Shown one piece after another: positions 33,401 to 39,963 of a stretch of 41,399 nt of DNA. Below the pieces are notes generated by a model. The model saw nothing but the letters and a program-made list of their open reading frames with translations. It was not told the DNA's origin and made no database searches. Source of the DNA: an uncultured Flavihumibacter sp. (lineage in GTDB: Bacteria; Bacteroidota; Bacteroidia; Chitinophagales; Chitinophagaceae); assembly GCA_946482545.1 (NCBI GenBank), contig CAMLRX010000032.1, positions 1-41,399 on the forward strand, written 5' to 3'. The number at the start of each line of letters is the position of its first letter. Within the stretch, counting starts at the first letter, position 1. A program made the position numbers and the translations under genes.

Positions 33401-35289
33401 TCTGGTTCTCCCTTGATGACAATACACAAAACAGGCTATTGCAACTGATTGCCGCGGCACATGCCATAGAACAAAGTTTTCCCGGCGGACAACGCGCGGT
33501 ATTCGTGGAAAAGGAGATTGTCGCGCATTATAACAAACTGGTTGGTGCCACCGGAACGGTGAATCCTTCTTCCGTTGCGCATTATCTGCATAAAGAATTT
33601 TCTGGTTCCAGTCACTTCACTTGTAGTGAACAGGCCCTTCGATTGAAAAAATCCTTCAGAGATCATCTTCTCTCGCTGAAGCGTACTGAAGTTTTTGAGC
33701 AGGAAGCCACGAATAACACATTCTCAGTAGAAGAACGTTTTCAAATCATTCACAGTTGGTTGCAGGCGTTTCTTTCCTTAAATACAGTGGAGATAGACCC
33801 CTTGTATATGGAAGAAGCTGTTTGCCTGTTGCTGTTCAGGGATCATCCCTACAAAGAACGGACTGCAACGGACCATTTATGGCTGGAAGGAATAAAGGGA
33901 ACACATGCTGTTGTTGCGGAAGGAGGGAAATACAGGTTGCACTACCACAGCTTCCTGCAGAAGATGCAAACATATTCGGAAACGGTGGTTCCCGCTTTTA
34001 CGGCTTTCAACCGGGAAAAGGAACAATTGGTGAAGGCATACAAACAACAGTTGAAGGTTGCGGAGTTTGAGCCGAAAGTGCTGAGTTCGTTTGTGCGGAA
34101 TAAGTTGATCAATGAAGTATATTTTCCGCTGATTGGCGCTAATCTGGCCAAACAAATCGGCGCAGCCGGAGATGATAAACGCACGGCAAGAATGGGGATG
34201 CTGTTGCTGGTATCTCCACCCGGTTACGGTAAAACAACCCTGATGGAGTACCTGGCCAAAACGATGGGATTACATTTTGTAAAGATCAATGGCCCTACGA
34301 TCGGTCACCAGATTACTTCGATTGATCCGCTGGAAGCCACTACTTCAGGCGCAAGAGAAGAACTGAAGAAGATCAACCTCTCGTTTGAGATGGCAGACAA
34401 CGTGATGTTGTACATAGATGATATCCAGCACTGCAGCGCAGAATTTCTGCAAAAATTCATCTCCCTTGCAGATGGACAACGAAAGATGGATGGCATTTTT
34501 GAAGGCGACAGTAAAACCTACGACCTGCGCGGGAAGCGCTTTTGCGTGGTAATGGCCGGGAACCCTTACACAGAAAGCGGCGAGCAATTCAAGATACCCG
34601 ATATGCTGGCCAACCGCGCGGATGTGTACAACCTGGGCGATGTGATCGGCGGATCGGATCAGCTTTTTAAATTGAGTCTGGTAGAGAACGCCATAGCAGA
34701 GAACACTTATCTTCAGCGTATTGCGGGTAGAAGTTTCGAAGACCTGTATAAGCTGATCAGTTACATTGAAACCAACAGCGAATTACTGCCCGAAATGGAG
34801 GGCAATTACAACCAACAGGAGATTCAAGATGCAATTGCTGTCTTAAAAAGTGTACTGCGCATAAGGAATATCGTTGTAAAGGTGAACGAGCATTACATTG
34901 CCAGCGCGGCCATGAAAGACGCCTACAGGACTGAACCGCCTTTTAAGTTACAGGGCTCTTACCGCAACATGAATAAAATGGTGGGTAAAGTGGTGCCACT
35001 GATGAACGAGGAAGAAGTACGCATGCTTATACGCTCTCATTACGATGGTGAATCACAAACGCTTACTTCAGATGCGGAAGCCAACCTGCTGAAATTGAAA
35101 GAAATTGCCGGGTTCCTCTCTGCGGAAGAAGCGGCACGCTGGCAACAGATCGTGGAAGTATTCAGGAAGAACAACAGGTTCAGCGGATTGGAAGCAAACG
35201 ATACTTCCGGGCAAATGCTCACGCAGTTAAGTGCTTTCAACGAACACCTGGAAGCGATCGCCAAGGCCCTTGGTAAGAAAATCCATTAA
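30445..35289 (+). CDS. Giant AAA+ ATPase, 'DNA repair ATPase' (DUF3686) family
   Basis: A 1614-residue cytoplasmic protein. The N-terminal part (about 1-450) fits DUF3686: LDQQRTELAECLAKLNTARKEIF, then a beta-rich region (FRLVANQRITTENNGVARGIMAFG...HFGLREDIRLSDVF; YEGDLGNLVP-like elements; IFPNGYYLQNGEHKIFE) that could be propeller-like. The middle (about 450-860) is helical and coiled-coil. The AAA+ module is near the C-terminus: Walker A PPGYGKTT (residues 1258-1265, Lys1263), Walker B MLYIDD (Asp1325-Asp1326), sensor 1 VVMAGNP. The 'DNA repair' name is historical and is not supported by visible nuclease or DNA-binding motifs. Its conserved neighbours are flotillin and PspA, so remodelling of membrane-linked assemblies is more likely. 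Last gene of the module. Confidence 0.88.
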   Translation: MAGTENTKAILDSGTYEIIRSRLDQQRTELAECLAKLNTARKEIFSSSGFRLVANQRITTENNGVARGIMAFGELTLFAYNVHFGLREDIRLSDVFSIYKFTGDHFEPQPLTLIEDENFITDFTNLYKYYRDSIFSNFTKTEHYLYMVFQTGKSTDDRKAFKWLIKNDQLFYVDDRSVHEVKKAPQYDFHWIKTDLSNRRLGLHPHISVMDKVFIEALNGDVTFKIENNTDTGKGIFSDPVLNRDQQLDDAEYYYGDLGNLVPIKIKPYQEGFRAYIFNVRTKQVMPIPSLLDAGVLLPDNQGIIFPNGYYLQNGEHKIFESELTELEFVRSIASPNGEDFLYVFYQRALNTYVLMSYNMIQQQVETPIVCNGFTVFDDGVLVYFRSEPEAVRHHQVQIWQTPYTLVLEENTAMSGNVLYKIGNKDIVSAMSESQEVIQLLQKEDSYEALYEDIYKRANDILDAYFWIRDDATFNLAVPLTQIRDIADTAIDEFAKVQAQRKHAKDTLDAVRKRVDQLVVDVKNASISSLDQLVDLLAATRNMQGAVIDLLNVRYMDVPAVEELKTLLQQYNARLSEDTIHFLLKEEALAPYEKRVAEQKKAASAVTKVIDAVPVEEAVKGIAAGLEMLIDILNSLKIEDTTQATKIIEKISLIFASLNEVKAELVRTTTALRTKESTSEFYAQLTLLDQSIVNFLDLSTSPEKCEEYFTKISIQVEELESKFADFEEFVGKIADKRDEVIKAFNGKKELLVAQLNKRSAALEQIGVRVLKNIENKAQSFTDKESIYAFFSTDLMIDKIRGLSEELRTLGDVAKAENLDNLLKVAQETALRNLKDKTDLFANGQNVIALGPYKFVVNKQVLDLTIVRRNERLFYHLTGTGFYKEVTAETLYSYRSIWEQELVSENAEVYRSEYLAYQTFVESWQNPASWDAEAFINDRTERDYAASYMKGVHNTDALLIFNGLKKLREELGILEFAPAVRVAAQLFWFSLDDNTQNRLLQLIAAAHAIEQSFPGGQRAVFVEKEIVAHYNKLVGATGTVNPSSVAHYLHKEFSGSSHFTCSEQALRLKKSFRDHLLSLKRTEVFEQEATNNTFSVEERFQIIHSWLQAFLSLNTVEIDPLYMEEAVCLLLFRDHPYKERTATDHLWLEGIKGTHAVVAEGGKYRLHYHSFLQKMQTYSETVVPAFTAFNREKEQLVKAYKQQLKVAEFEPKVLSSFVRNKLINEVYFPLIGANLAKQIGAAGDDKRTARMGMLLLVSPPGYGKTTLMEYLAKTMGLHFVKINGPTIGHQITSIDPLEATTSGAREELKKINLSFEMADNVMLYIDDIQHCSAEFLQKFISLADGQRKMDGIFEGDSKTYDLRGKRFCVVMAGNPYTESGEQFKIPDMLANRADVYNLGDVIGGSDQLFKLSLVENAIAENTYLQRIAGRSFEDLYKLISYIETNSELLPEMEGNYNQQEIQDAIAVLKSVLRIRNIVVKVNEHYIASAAMKDAYRTEPPFKLQGSYRNMNKMVGKVVPLMNEEEVRMLIRSHYDGESQTLTSDAEANLLKLKEIAGFLSAEEAARWQQIVEVFRKNNRFSGLEANDTSGQMLTQLSAFNEHLEAIAKALGKKIH

Positions 35290-35300
35290 AAAAGCAATCG

Positions 35301-35335
35301 GTTGCAAAAAAGAATGAAACCATTACATTTGCAAC
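35301..35335 (+). promoter_or_regulatory. Promoter and flanking inverted repeat of the GH97 gene
   Basis: GTTG at 35301-35304 and TACATTTG at 35324-35331 (19-nt spacer) fit the -33/-7 boxes. GTTGCAAA (35301-35308) and TTTGCAAC (35328-35335) form a perfect 8-bp inverted repeat that spans both boxes and could be an operator. The ATG is at 35356. Confidence 0.55.
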
Positions 35336-35355
35336 TGAATCTCTAAAAAAGCTAT

Positions 35356-37290
35356 ATGAAGTTTCCCTTGCTCGTTTGCTGCACCCTGTTCTTCCTGAAG
35401 GGCATGACCCAGGATGCCGTTGTATTCAGTCCCGATAAAAAATTGAAAGTAGCCATCTCTGTTCAGGATGGGAAACCTATGTATTCCGTGAACCTCGCGG
35501 GCAAAGACATGCTGGAAGCCTCTCCTTTGGGTTTAACCACCAATGAAGGGGATTTCAGCGCCGGCCTGAAATTCATCAGCAGCACAGAAGGAAAGGTGGT
35601 GAAAGATTACAGCATAAAAACGATCAAAAAGTCGCAGGTACATTACGAGGCCAACAAACTGACCTGCACTTTCGAAAACGCGCAGCAGAAGAAAATAAAC
35701 ATAGTTTTCCAGGTGAGCGATTACAATATAGCTTTCCGGTATGAACTTCCTGCCTGGGAAGAAAGAAGAAGTTGTGTAGTGGAGAAAGAAGCTACAGGTT
35801 ACCAGTTTCCAACTGTTACGACAACCTTTCTTTCCGGGATGATGTCGCCCATGACCGGTTTCGCGCGTACCGCACCCAGTTATGAGAGCGGCTACCAGGC
35901 TGATGCCCCCATGACTGCTTCGGGTGGAAGAAAAAGAAATTATGTGTTTCCAGGGCTGTTCCATGTTGGCGACAATGGATGGGTATTGCTTTCAGAAACC
36001 GGCGTGCGCAGCACTTATTGTGCGGCCAACCTGGGAGATGGCGATGCAAACGGGCGCTATACACTTCAATATCCCGATCAGCGGCAGAACAATGGCTTTG
36101 GCAGCACCGGCGCGGCCATGGCGCTTCCCGGAGAAACGCCATGGCGTACCATCACCGTTGGACAGAACCTGAAACCCATCGTGGAAACCACCATCTCTTA
36201 TGATGTGGTAGAGCCATTGTACGAACCATCACAGGAGTATAAATTCGGAAAATCAACCTGGAGCTGGATCGTATGGCAGGACCAGAGTATGAACTACGAC
36301 GACCAGATGAAGTACATTGATCTCGCCGCAGCCATGGGCTATGAATACATCCTGATGGATGCCTTGTGGGATACCAATATCGGCAAGGACAGAATGAAAG
36401 AACTGATCCGTTATGCCGCATCCAAAAAAGTGGAAGTGTTCTTATGGTACAATTCCAACGGGCCTTTCAACGATGCGCCCCAGGGGCCGCGCAATAAAAT
36501 GAGTGCATCCATTGAACGGAAGAAAGAAATGAAATGGTTGCAGGAAGCGGGTGTGAAGGGACTGAAAGTGGATTTCTTCGGTGGCGATAAACAGGAGACC
36601 ATGCGTCTCTATGAAGACATTCTATCTGATGCGAACGATTATGGGTTGATGATCATTTTTCACGGCACCACACTTCCCCGCGGATGGGAAGTGATGTATC
36701 CCAACTTTGTGGGTGGAGAAGCAGTCGTGGCGTCAGAAATGCTCATCTTCTCCCAGCAGGTGCGTGAACAGGAAGCCTTTAATGCAACGCTCCATCCCTT
36801 TATCCGCAATGCGGTGGCCAGCATGGAATTTGGTGGCGTATTCCTGAATAAATTCCTGGTAAGAAGCAACAAAGACCGGAACAAGCGCCTTACTACCGAT
36901 GCGTTCCAACTGGCAACGGCCGTGTTGTTCCAGAACCCTGTGCAGATGTTCGCGCTCACGCCAAACAACCTGACCGATGCCCCGGATTTTGCGATCGATT
37001 TCATGAAGAAGGTTCCCACTACATGGGATGAAACTTTGTTTTTAGATGGCTATCCAGGGAAATACAGCGTGGTGGCACGTCGCAAAGGCGCAGACTGGTA
37101 TGTGGCGGGTGTGAACGCAGAAAAAGAAGCTAAGAAACTGAAACTCAGCCTGCCCATGTTCGCTGGAAAGAAAGTTCGTTTGTACAACGACGATAGGAAC
37201 AAAGAGAGCTTCTCCAAAGAAGTGGATGTAAAAAAGAACGGACTCCTGGAGATCGAAGTACAGCCCGGTGGAGGATTTGTAATAAAATAG
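35356..37290 (+). CDS. GH97 family glycosidase (retaining subfamily; alpha-galactosidase-like)
   Basis: A 644-residue exported enzyme with a short signal peptide (KFPLLVCCTLFFLKGMTQ). The N-terminal beta-supersandwich (about 20-270) opens with VVFSPDKKLKVAISVQDGKPMYSVNLAGKDMLEASPLGL, typical of GH97. The (beta/alpha)8 barrel follows (SWIVWQDQSMNYDDQMKYIDLAAAMGYEYILMDALWD). LKVDFFGGDKQ carries Asp406, and GGEAVVASEM carries Glu455. The 49-residue spacing equals that of nucleophile Asp415 and acid/base Glu464 which I recall for the retaining B. thetaiotaomicron alpha-galactosidase BtGH97b, whereas SusB-type inverting enzymes lack the Asp. A beta-sandwich ends the protein (YNDDRNKESFSKEVDVKKNGLLEIEVQPGGGFVI). 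It is a single gene, not linked to the mannan locus in order, but galactomannan side chains would be a logical substrate. Confidence 0.88.
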   Translation: MKFPLLVCCTLFFLKGMTQDAVVFSPDKKLKVAISVQDGKPMYSVNLAGKDMLEASPLGLTTNEGDFSAGLKFISSTEGKVVKDYSIKTIKKSQVHYEANKLTCTFENAQQKKINIVFQVSDYNIAFRYELPAWEERRSCVVEKEATGYQFPTVTTTFLSGMMSPMTGFARTAPSYESGYQADAPMTASGGRKRNYVFPGLFHVGDNGWVLLSETGVRSTYCAANLGDGDANGRYTLQYPDQRQNNGFGSTGAAMALPGETPWRTITVGQNLKPIVETTISYDVVEPLYEPSQEYKFGKSTWSWIVWQDQSMNYDDQMKYIDLAAAMGYEYILMDALWDTNIGKDRMKELIRYAASKKVEVFLWYNSNGPFNDAPQGPRNKMSASIERKKEMKWLQEAGVKGLKVDFFGGDKQETMRLYEDILSDANDYGLMIIFHGTTLPRGWEVMYPNFVGGEAVVASEMLIFSQQVREQEAFNATLHPFIRNAVASMEFGGVFLNKFLVRSNKDRNKRLTTDAFQLATAVLFQNPVQMFALTPNNLTDAPDFAIDFMKKVPTTWDETLFLDGYPGKYSVVARRKGADWYVAGVNAEKEAKKLKLSLPMFAGKKVRLYNDDRNKESFSKEVDVKKNGLLEIEVQPGGGFVIK

Positions 37291-37310
37291 ATGTGTGTTA
37301 TCGGCCGGGC

Positions 37311-37640
37311 TCAGCCTTTGAGTTCCGGCCGCTCCAACTGCTTCGAAACGGATAACCGTATTACACTATCCTGGTTCGCTTTCAGCGAATGCATCACATG
37401 CGCGGCAAGGCTGACCAGCACTCCTTTCTGCATCGTGAGCGCTTCGTTTTCCATTTCAAAAATAATTTCTCCTTCCACTACTTCAACAACAATAGGAGCG
37501 GTTGCTTTGTGACTTTTGATTGCAGTATTTTCCTTCATGCATATCCTGATCTCTTTGGAAAAAGCCGTCTCCATCAATGAAGTGAGCAGTGCTCTTTCGG
37601 GATGGAACTGAAGGTTTTGAAGAATGGCTGCCTGCTGCAT
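37311..37640 (-). CDS. Cupin-domain protein
   Basis: A 109-residue single-domain cupin. The two cupin motifs are degenerate: SKEIRICMKENTAIKSHKATAPIVVEVVEGEIIFEME, where the usual metal-binding G-x5-H-x-H-x4-E is reduced to one His (KSHKA) and one Glu, and TMQKGVLVSLAAHVMHSLKANQDSVIRLSV (motif 2, with AAHVMHSL). The His residues may still bind a metal. Proteins of this size next to haemoglobin and Rrf2 genes in other Bacteroidota have no firm role; a function in the same stress response is inferred. It starts 10 bp after the haemoglobin gene and is the last gene of the operon. A GC-rich inverted repeat (37302-37308/37325-37331) overlaps its 3' end without a T-tract. Confidence 0.8.
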   Translation of the reverse strand: MQQAAILQNLQFHPERALLTSLMETAFSKEIRICMKENTAIKSHKATAPIVVEVVEGEIIFEMENEALTMQKGVLVSLAAHVMHSLKANQDSVIRLSVSKQLERPELKG

Positions 37641-37650
37641 ATAACTGTAT

Positions 37651-38037
37651 TTAAAGGAGTGGAATTGCTGCGTTGTTTCTGTAATATTCTATTTTGGAAA
37701 GAAACATTTCCGCCATCTTGTGGCCGCGCCATTTGGCCTCTTCAGCTTTGGCACCTTCAAAATAAGTATCAATGGTTTCGTTCCAGAGCTGGAGCCAGTG
37801 TTCAAAATGTTTGGCATCTACGGGCAATTGTGCATGTGGTCTGAAAGGACTGCCGTTGTAAGTATGTTCTTCCAGCAATACTGTTTGCCAGAACCGGTAC
37901 ATCTTTTCGAGATGGGGTTCCCACCTGTTGTGGAGTATTCCGTTGAAGATAGGTCCCAGCAAGGGATCGAGTTGTACTTTTCCATAAAACGTATCCACCA
38001 TTAAATGGATATCATCCATGTCACTGATCTGTTTCAT
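37651..38037 (-). CDS. Group III truncated haemoglobin
   Basis: A 128-residue haem protein of the 2-on-2 globin fold. Motifs: IHLMVDTFYGKVQLDPLLGPIFNGIL at the start (helices A-B with the group's GPIF), WEPHLEKMYRFWQTVLLEEHTYNGSP (CD/E region, with the Trp/Phe-rich distal pocket) and the group III proximal segment LPVDAKHFEHWLQLWNETID, where His77 (HFxxWL) is the likely proximal haem ligand. Group III globins (type Ctb of Campylobacter) are thought to serve in nitric-oxide detoxification or microaerobic oxygen binding. The gene overlaps the Rrf2 regulator stop by 4 bp, so the two are translationally coupled and share the upstream control region. Confidence 0.92.
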   Translation of the reverse strand: MKQISDMDDIHLMVDTFYGKVQLDPLLGPIFNGILHNRWEPHLEKMYRFWQTVLLEEHTYNGSPFRPHAQLPVDAKHFEHWLQLWNETIDTYFEGAKAEEAKWRGHKMAEMFLSKIEYYRNNAAIPLL

Positions 38038-38492
38038 CGGCTTCTGTTTATAGTTGGTTCATCTCTTCTCAGGAAAACGAGCCGTTCTTCCAACTGTTCG
38101 GTGAATGCGCCGAGCGTAGCGTTTTCCAGCATCTCCTTCAAATTGTTGCGTAGCGCTTTAAAGCTGTTGTGCAAAGGGCAGGGCTTAGTTTCGGAGCACT
38201 GCTTTAGCCCCAGTGCGCAGCCGGAAAAAATAGCATCGCCATCTATGGCGCGCACCACATCGGCCAGGGAGCGTTTCATCGTTGCTGCATCAAGGTAGAA
38301 GCCGCCGTTCGGCCCCTTAACAGATTGCACCAATCCATTTTTTCCCAGCTCCTGTAAAATCTTAGCGATAAAATGCACTGGTGAATCTATCTCTTCCGCA
38401 ATCTCTTTTACACCAGTTTTAGCGCCGTTCCCGGAGCGAAGCCCAATGAAGATTACAGCCCTGATCGCGTATTCACAACTTTTTGAAAACAT
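38034..38492 (-). CDS. Rrf2-family Fe-S transcriptional regulator (NsrR/IscR-like)
   Basis: A 152-residue winged-helix regulator. N-terminus: MFSKSCEYAIRAVIFIGLRSG, then GVKEIAEEIDSPVHFIAKILQELGKNGLVQSVKGPNGGFYL, the Rrf2 recognition helix and wing. Three cysteines (Cys92, Cys99, Cys105, in GCALGLKQCSETKPCPLH) form a C-x6-C-x5-C pattern close to the cluster ligands of NsrR and IscR; this suggests a nitric-oxide or Fe-S sensing protein. A longer frame reaches 38522, but its first codons cover the transcript leader, and the ATG at 38492 gives the usual N-terminus. Co-transcription with a truncated haemoglobin makes NO sensing the best guess. An inverted repeat lies upstream and likely serves autoregulation. 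Confidence 0.9.
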   Translation of the reverse strand: MFSKSCEYAIRAVIFIGLRSGNGAKTGVKEIAEEIDSPVHFIAKILQELGKNGLVQSVKGPNGGFYLDAATMKRSLADVVRAIDGDAIFSGCALGLKQCSETKPCPLHNSFKALRNNLKEMLENATLGAFTEQLEERLVFLRRDEPTINRSR

Positions 38493-38500
38493 ACATGTAT
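38491..38500. promoter_or_regulatory. Palindrome at the Rrf2 start codon
   Basis: ATACATGTAT is a perfect 10-bp palindrome overlapping the start codon of the regulator gene (38492). It may be a second binding site or chance in AT-rich DNA. Confidence 0.25.
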
Positions 38501-38524
38501 AATTGTTTGATCCGTTTTCCACAG

Positions 38525-38532
38525 CAAAGATA
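38525..38532 (-). promoter_or_regulatory. -7 box of the Rrf2-haemoglobin-cupin operon
   Basis: On the minus strand TATCTTTG (38532 to 38525) matches TAnnTTTG and lies 32 nt before the ATG at 38492. The -33 region falls inside the inverted repeat at 38536-38576 and has no TTTG, which suits a repressed or activated promoter. Confidence 0.6.
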
Positions 38533-38535
38533 AGT

Positions 38536-38576
38536 CTTAAAATAATAAAGGATAAAAATATCTTTTATTATTTAAG
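38536..38576. promoter_or_regulatory. AT-rich inverted repeat, candidate Rrf2 operator
   Basis: AATAATAAAGGAT (38541-38553) pairs with ATCTTTTATTATT (38560-38572) with a single G-T mismatch around a 6-bp spacer. Allowing a one-base bulge the symmetry extends to CTTAA at both ends (38536 and 38576). The centre lies about 24 bp upstream of the -7 box, on the -33 site. The AT-rich dyad recalls NsrR operators. Confidence 0.5.
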
Positions 38577-38640
38577 TAAGTTTTACTCCAAAAATCAGCA
38601 TCTCCAAAATGTTTGGTCTAAACGTTGCGCCTTTGCGCCG

Positions 38641-38710
38641 TTGCGAGAAAAAAGTTAAATGAAAAGGCCAGCCGAATTCATCAGAGACAATTTCAAACAC
38701 GAACAACGCA
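38641..38710. repeat. Imperfect direct repeat, copy 1
   Basis: Begins TTGCGAGAAAAAAGTTAAAT and contains CAATTTCAAACAC. About 70 bp, aligned with copy 2 at 38751 with roughly one change in five to six bases. Preceded by CCTTTGCGCCG, which resembles the dispersed 'CTTTGCG' core. Confidence 0.65.
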
Positions 38711-38750
38711 CTGTATCTACAAGTCTGCGAAACAGTGAGGCATGAAGCAA

Positions 38751-38820
38751 TTGCGAGAAAAAAAATTAAATAAACAGGTCAACCGGATTGATCAGAAACA
38801 ATTTCAAACACAAATAATGC
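38751..38820. repeat. Imperfect direct repeat, copy 2
   Basis: Begins TTGCGAGAAAAAAAATTAAA and contains the same CAATTTCAAACAC block; period 110 bp relative to copy 1. Confidence 0.65.
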
Positions 38821-38866
38821 CTTGCGTCCTTGCTCCCTAGCGTCTTTGCGTGAAAAAAATAAACAG
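38821..38866. repeat. Partial third copy plus dispersed 'GCGTCTTTGCG' core
   Basis: CTTGCGTCCTTGCTCC and GCGTCTTTGCGTGAAAAAAA resemble both the element at 30324-30377 and the left end of the two direct repeats (TTGCGAGAAAAAA...TAAACAG), linking the two repeat sets into one family. Confidence 0.55.
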
Positions 38867-38886
38867 TATCTCAGCAAGAAACACTC

Positions 38887-39915
38887 CTAAAACAACACCC
38901 CCGCCGCCGACCCCGGCGTTCTCCCCAAATGCTCATAAGCCTTCGGCGTTGCTTCCCTTCCCCTTGGTGTTCTTTTCAGAAACCCTTCCTGTATCAGAAA
39001 AGGCTCATACACTTCTTCCAAAGTTCCCGGCTCTTCTCCCACAGCGGTGGCGATGGTGGTGATGCCAACGGGCCCTCCCTTGAATTTATCGATGATAGCG
39101 GAGAGAATGCGGTTATCCATTTCATCCAGCCCATGTTCATCCACGTTCAATGCTTTCAGCGCGTGTTGCGCGATGGCGAGGTCGATTACCCCGTTGCCGA
39201 GCACCTGTGCGAAATCGCGTACCCTGCGCAGCAAACCGTTGGCGATACGTGGTGTGCCACGGCTCCGGCGGGAAATTTCGTTGGCGGCTTCAGAAGTGAT
39301 CTTTGATTGAAGAATACCGGCAGAGCGTGTTACAATACGTTGTAACACTTCCGCATTGTAGTATTCGAGCCTGGATTTAATGCCGAACCTTGAAAGCAGT
39401 GGCGCGGTAAGCAGACCGCTGCGTGTTGTGGCGCCTACCAGTGTGAAAGGACTGAGGGTAAGTTGAATACTGCGTGCGCTGGGGCCGGAATCGATCATGA
39501 TATCGATGCGGTAATCTTCCATGGCGGCATATAAGTATTCTTCCACAACGGTACTCAGCCGGTGGATTTCGTCTATGAAAAGTACATCGTTGGGTTGCAG
39601 ACTGGTAAGCAGTCCGGCGAGATCGCCTGGTTTTTCGATCACCGGTCCTGATGTTTCTTTGATGGCTACGCCCAGTTCGTTGGCTACGATGCGGCTCAGT
39701 GTGGTTTTACCCAATCCGGGGGGGCCGTGAAACAGAATATGGTCCAGCGCTTCCCCCCTCATTTTGGCGGCCCGGATGAAAATGCGGATGTTCTCAATCA
39801 GTTGGGGCTGACCGGAGAACTGGTCCAGTTCCGTGGGCCGGATCGTGTTCTCAAATTCCCGTTCTGCTGCCGACTGTCCGCCGCTTCCATTGTTGAGATT
39901 CGGATTGAATGTCAT
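38887..39915 (-). CDS. ruvB: Holliday junction branch migration helicase RuvB
   Basis: A 342-residue AAA+ motor that, as a hexamer with RuvA, drives branch migration of Holliday junctions in recombination repair. Length and motifs are fully typical: [12 protein letters not shown] near residue 25, Walker [10 protein letters not shown] (64-72), Walker [13 protein letters not shown], the RuvB signature [18 protein letters not shown] (sensor/arginine-finger region), [22 protein letters not shown], and the C-terminal winged helix [30 protein letters not shown] and [13 protein letters not shown]. The ATG at 39915 gives the standard N-terminus; longer frames run into the divergent gene. A perfect promoter pair lies just upstream. 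No ruvA or ruvC is in the window, which is usual in this phylum. Confidence 0.97.
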   Translation of the reverse strand: MTFNPNLNNGSGGQSAAEREFENTIRPTELDQFSGQPQLIENIRIFIRAAKMRGEALDHILFHGPPGLGKTTLSRIVANELGVAIKETSGPVIEKPGDLAGLLTSLQPNDVLFIDEIHRLSTVVEEYLYAAMEDYRIDIMIDSGPSARSIQLTLSPFTLVGATTRSGLLTAPLLSRFGIKSRLEYYNAEVLQRIVTRSAGILQSKITSEAANEISRRSRGTPRIANGLLRRVRDFAQVLGNGVIDLAIAQHALKALNVDEHGLDEMDNRILSAIIDKFKGGPVGITTIATAVGEEPGTLEEVYEPFLIQEGFLKRTPRGREATPKAYEHLGRTPGSAAGVLF

Positions 39916-39919
39916 GCCC

Positions 39920-39951
39920 CAAAGGTACTGTTTGCATGTACAAATGGCAAA
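39920..39951 (-). promoter_or_regulatory. ruvB promoter
   Basis: On the minus strand TTTG (39951-39948), a 20-nt spacer and TACCTTTG (39927-39920) match both boxes exactly. Only 4 nt separate the -7 box from the ruvB ATG. Confidence 0.65.
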
Positions 39952-39963
39952 AACGTATCTTTG
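39931..39963 (+). promoter_or_regulatory. Promoter of the MarR-type regulator
   Basis: TTTG at 39931-39934, a 21-nt spacer and TATCTTTG at 39956-39963. The ATG follows the -7 box by 7 nt. Its -33 box lies inside the spacer of the opposing ruvB promoter, so the two promoters interleave. Confidence 0.65.

Larger units (their letters stand above)
38493..38886. other. Non-coding region between the Rrf2 operon and ruvB
   Basis: 394 bp without a credible gene. The first 90 bp carry the Rrf2 operon control elements; from about 38620 to 38866 the DNA is built of imperfect repeats. I see no clear terminator for ruvB, whose stop is at 38887. Confidence 0.5.

Noticed and set aside
37302..37331. GC-rich inverted repeat (CGGCCGG / CCGGCCG) between GH97 and the cupin gene as a terminator
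   Set aside because: No T-tract on either side and it overlaps the cupin coding end; kept as a note only.
38641..38866. Repeat array upstream of ruvB as a CRISPR
   Set aside because: Only two to three diverged 70-bp copies with a 40-bp interval, no constant short repeat and no cas gene nearby.
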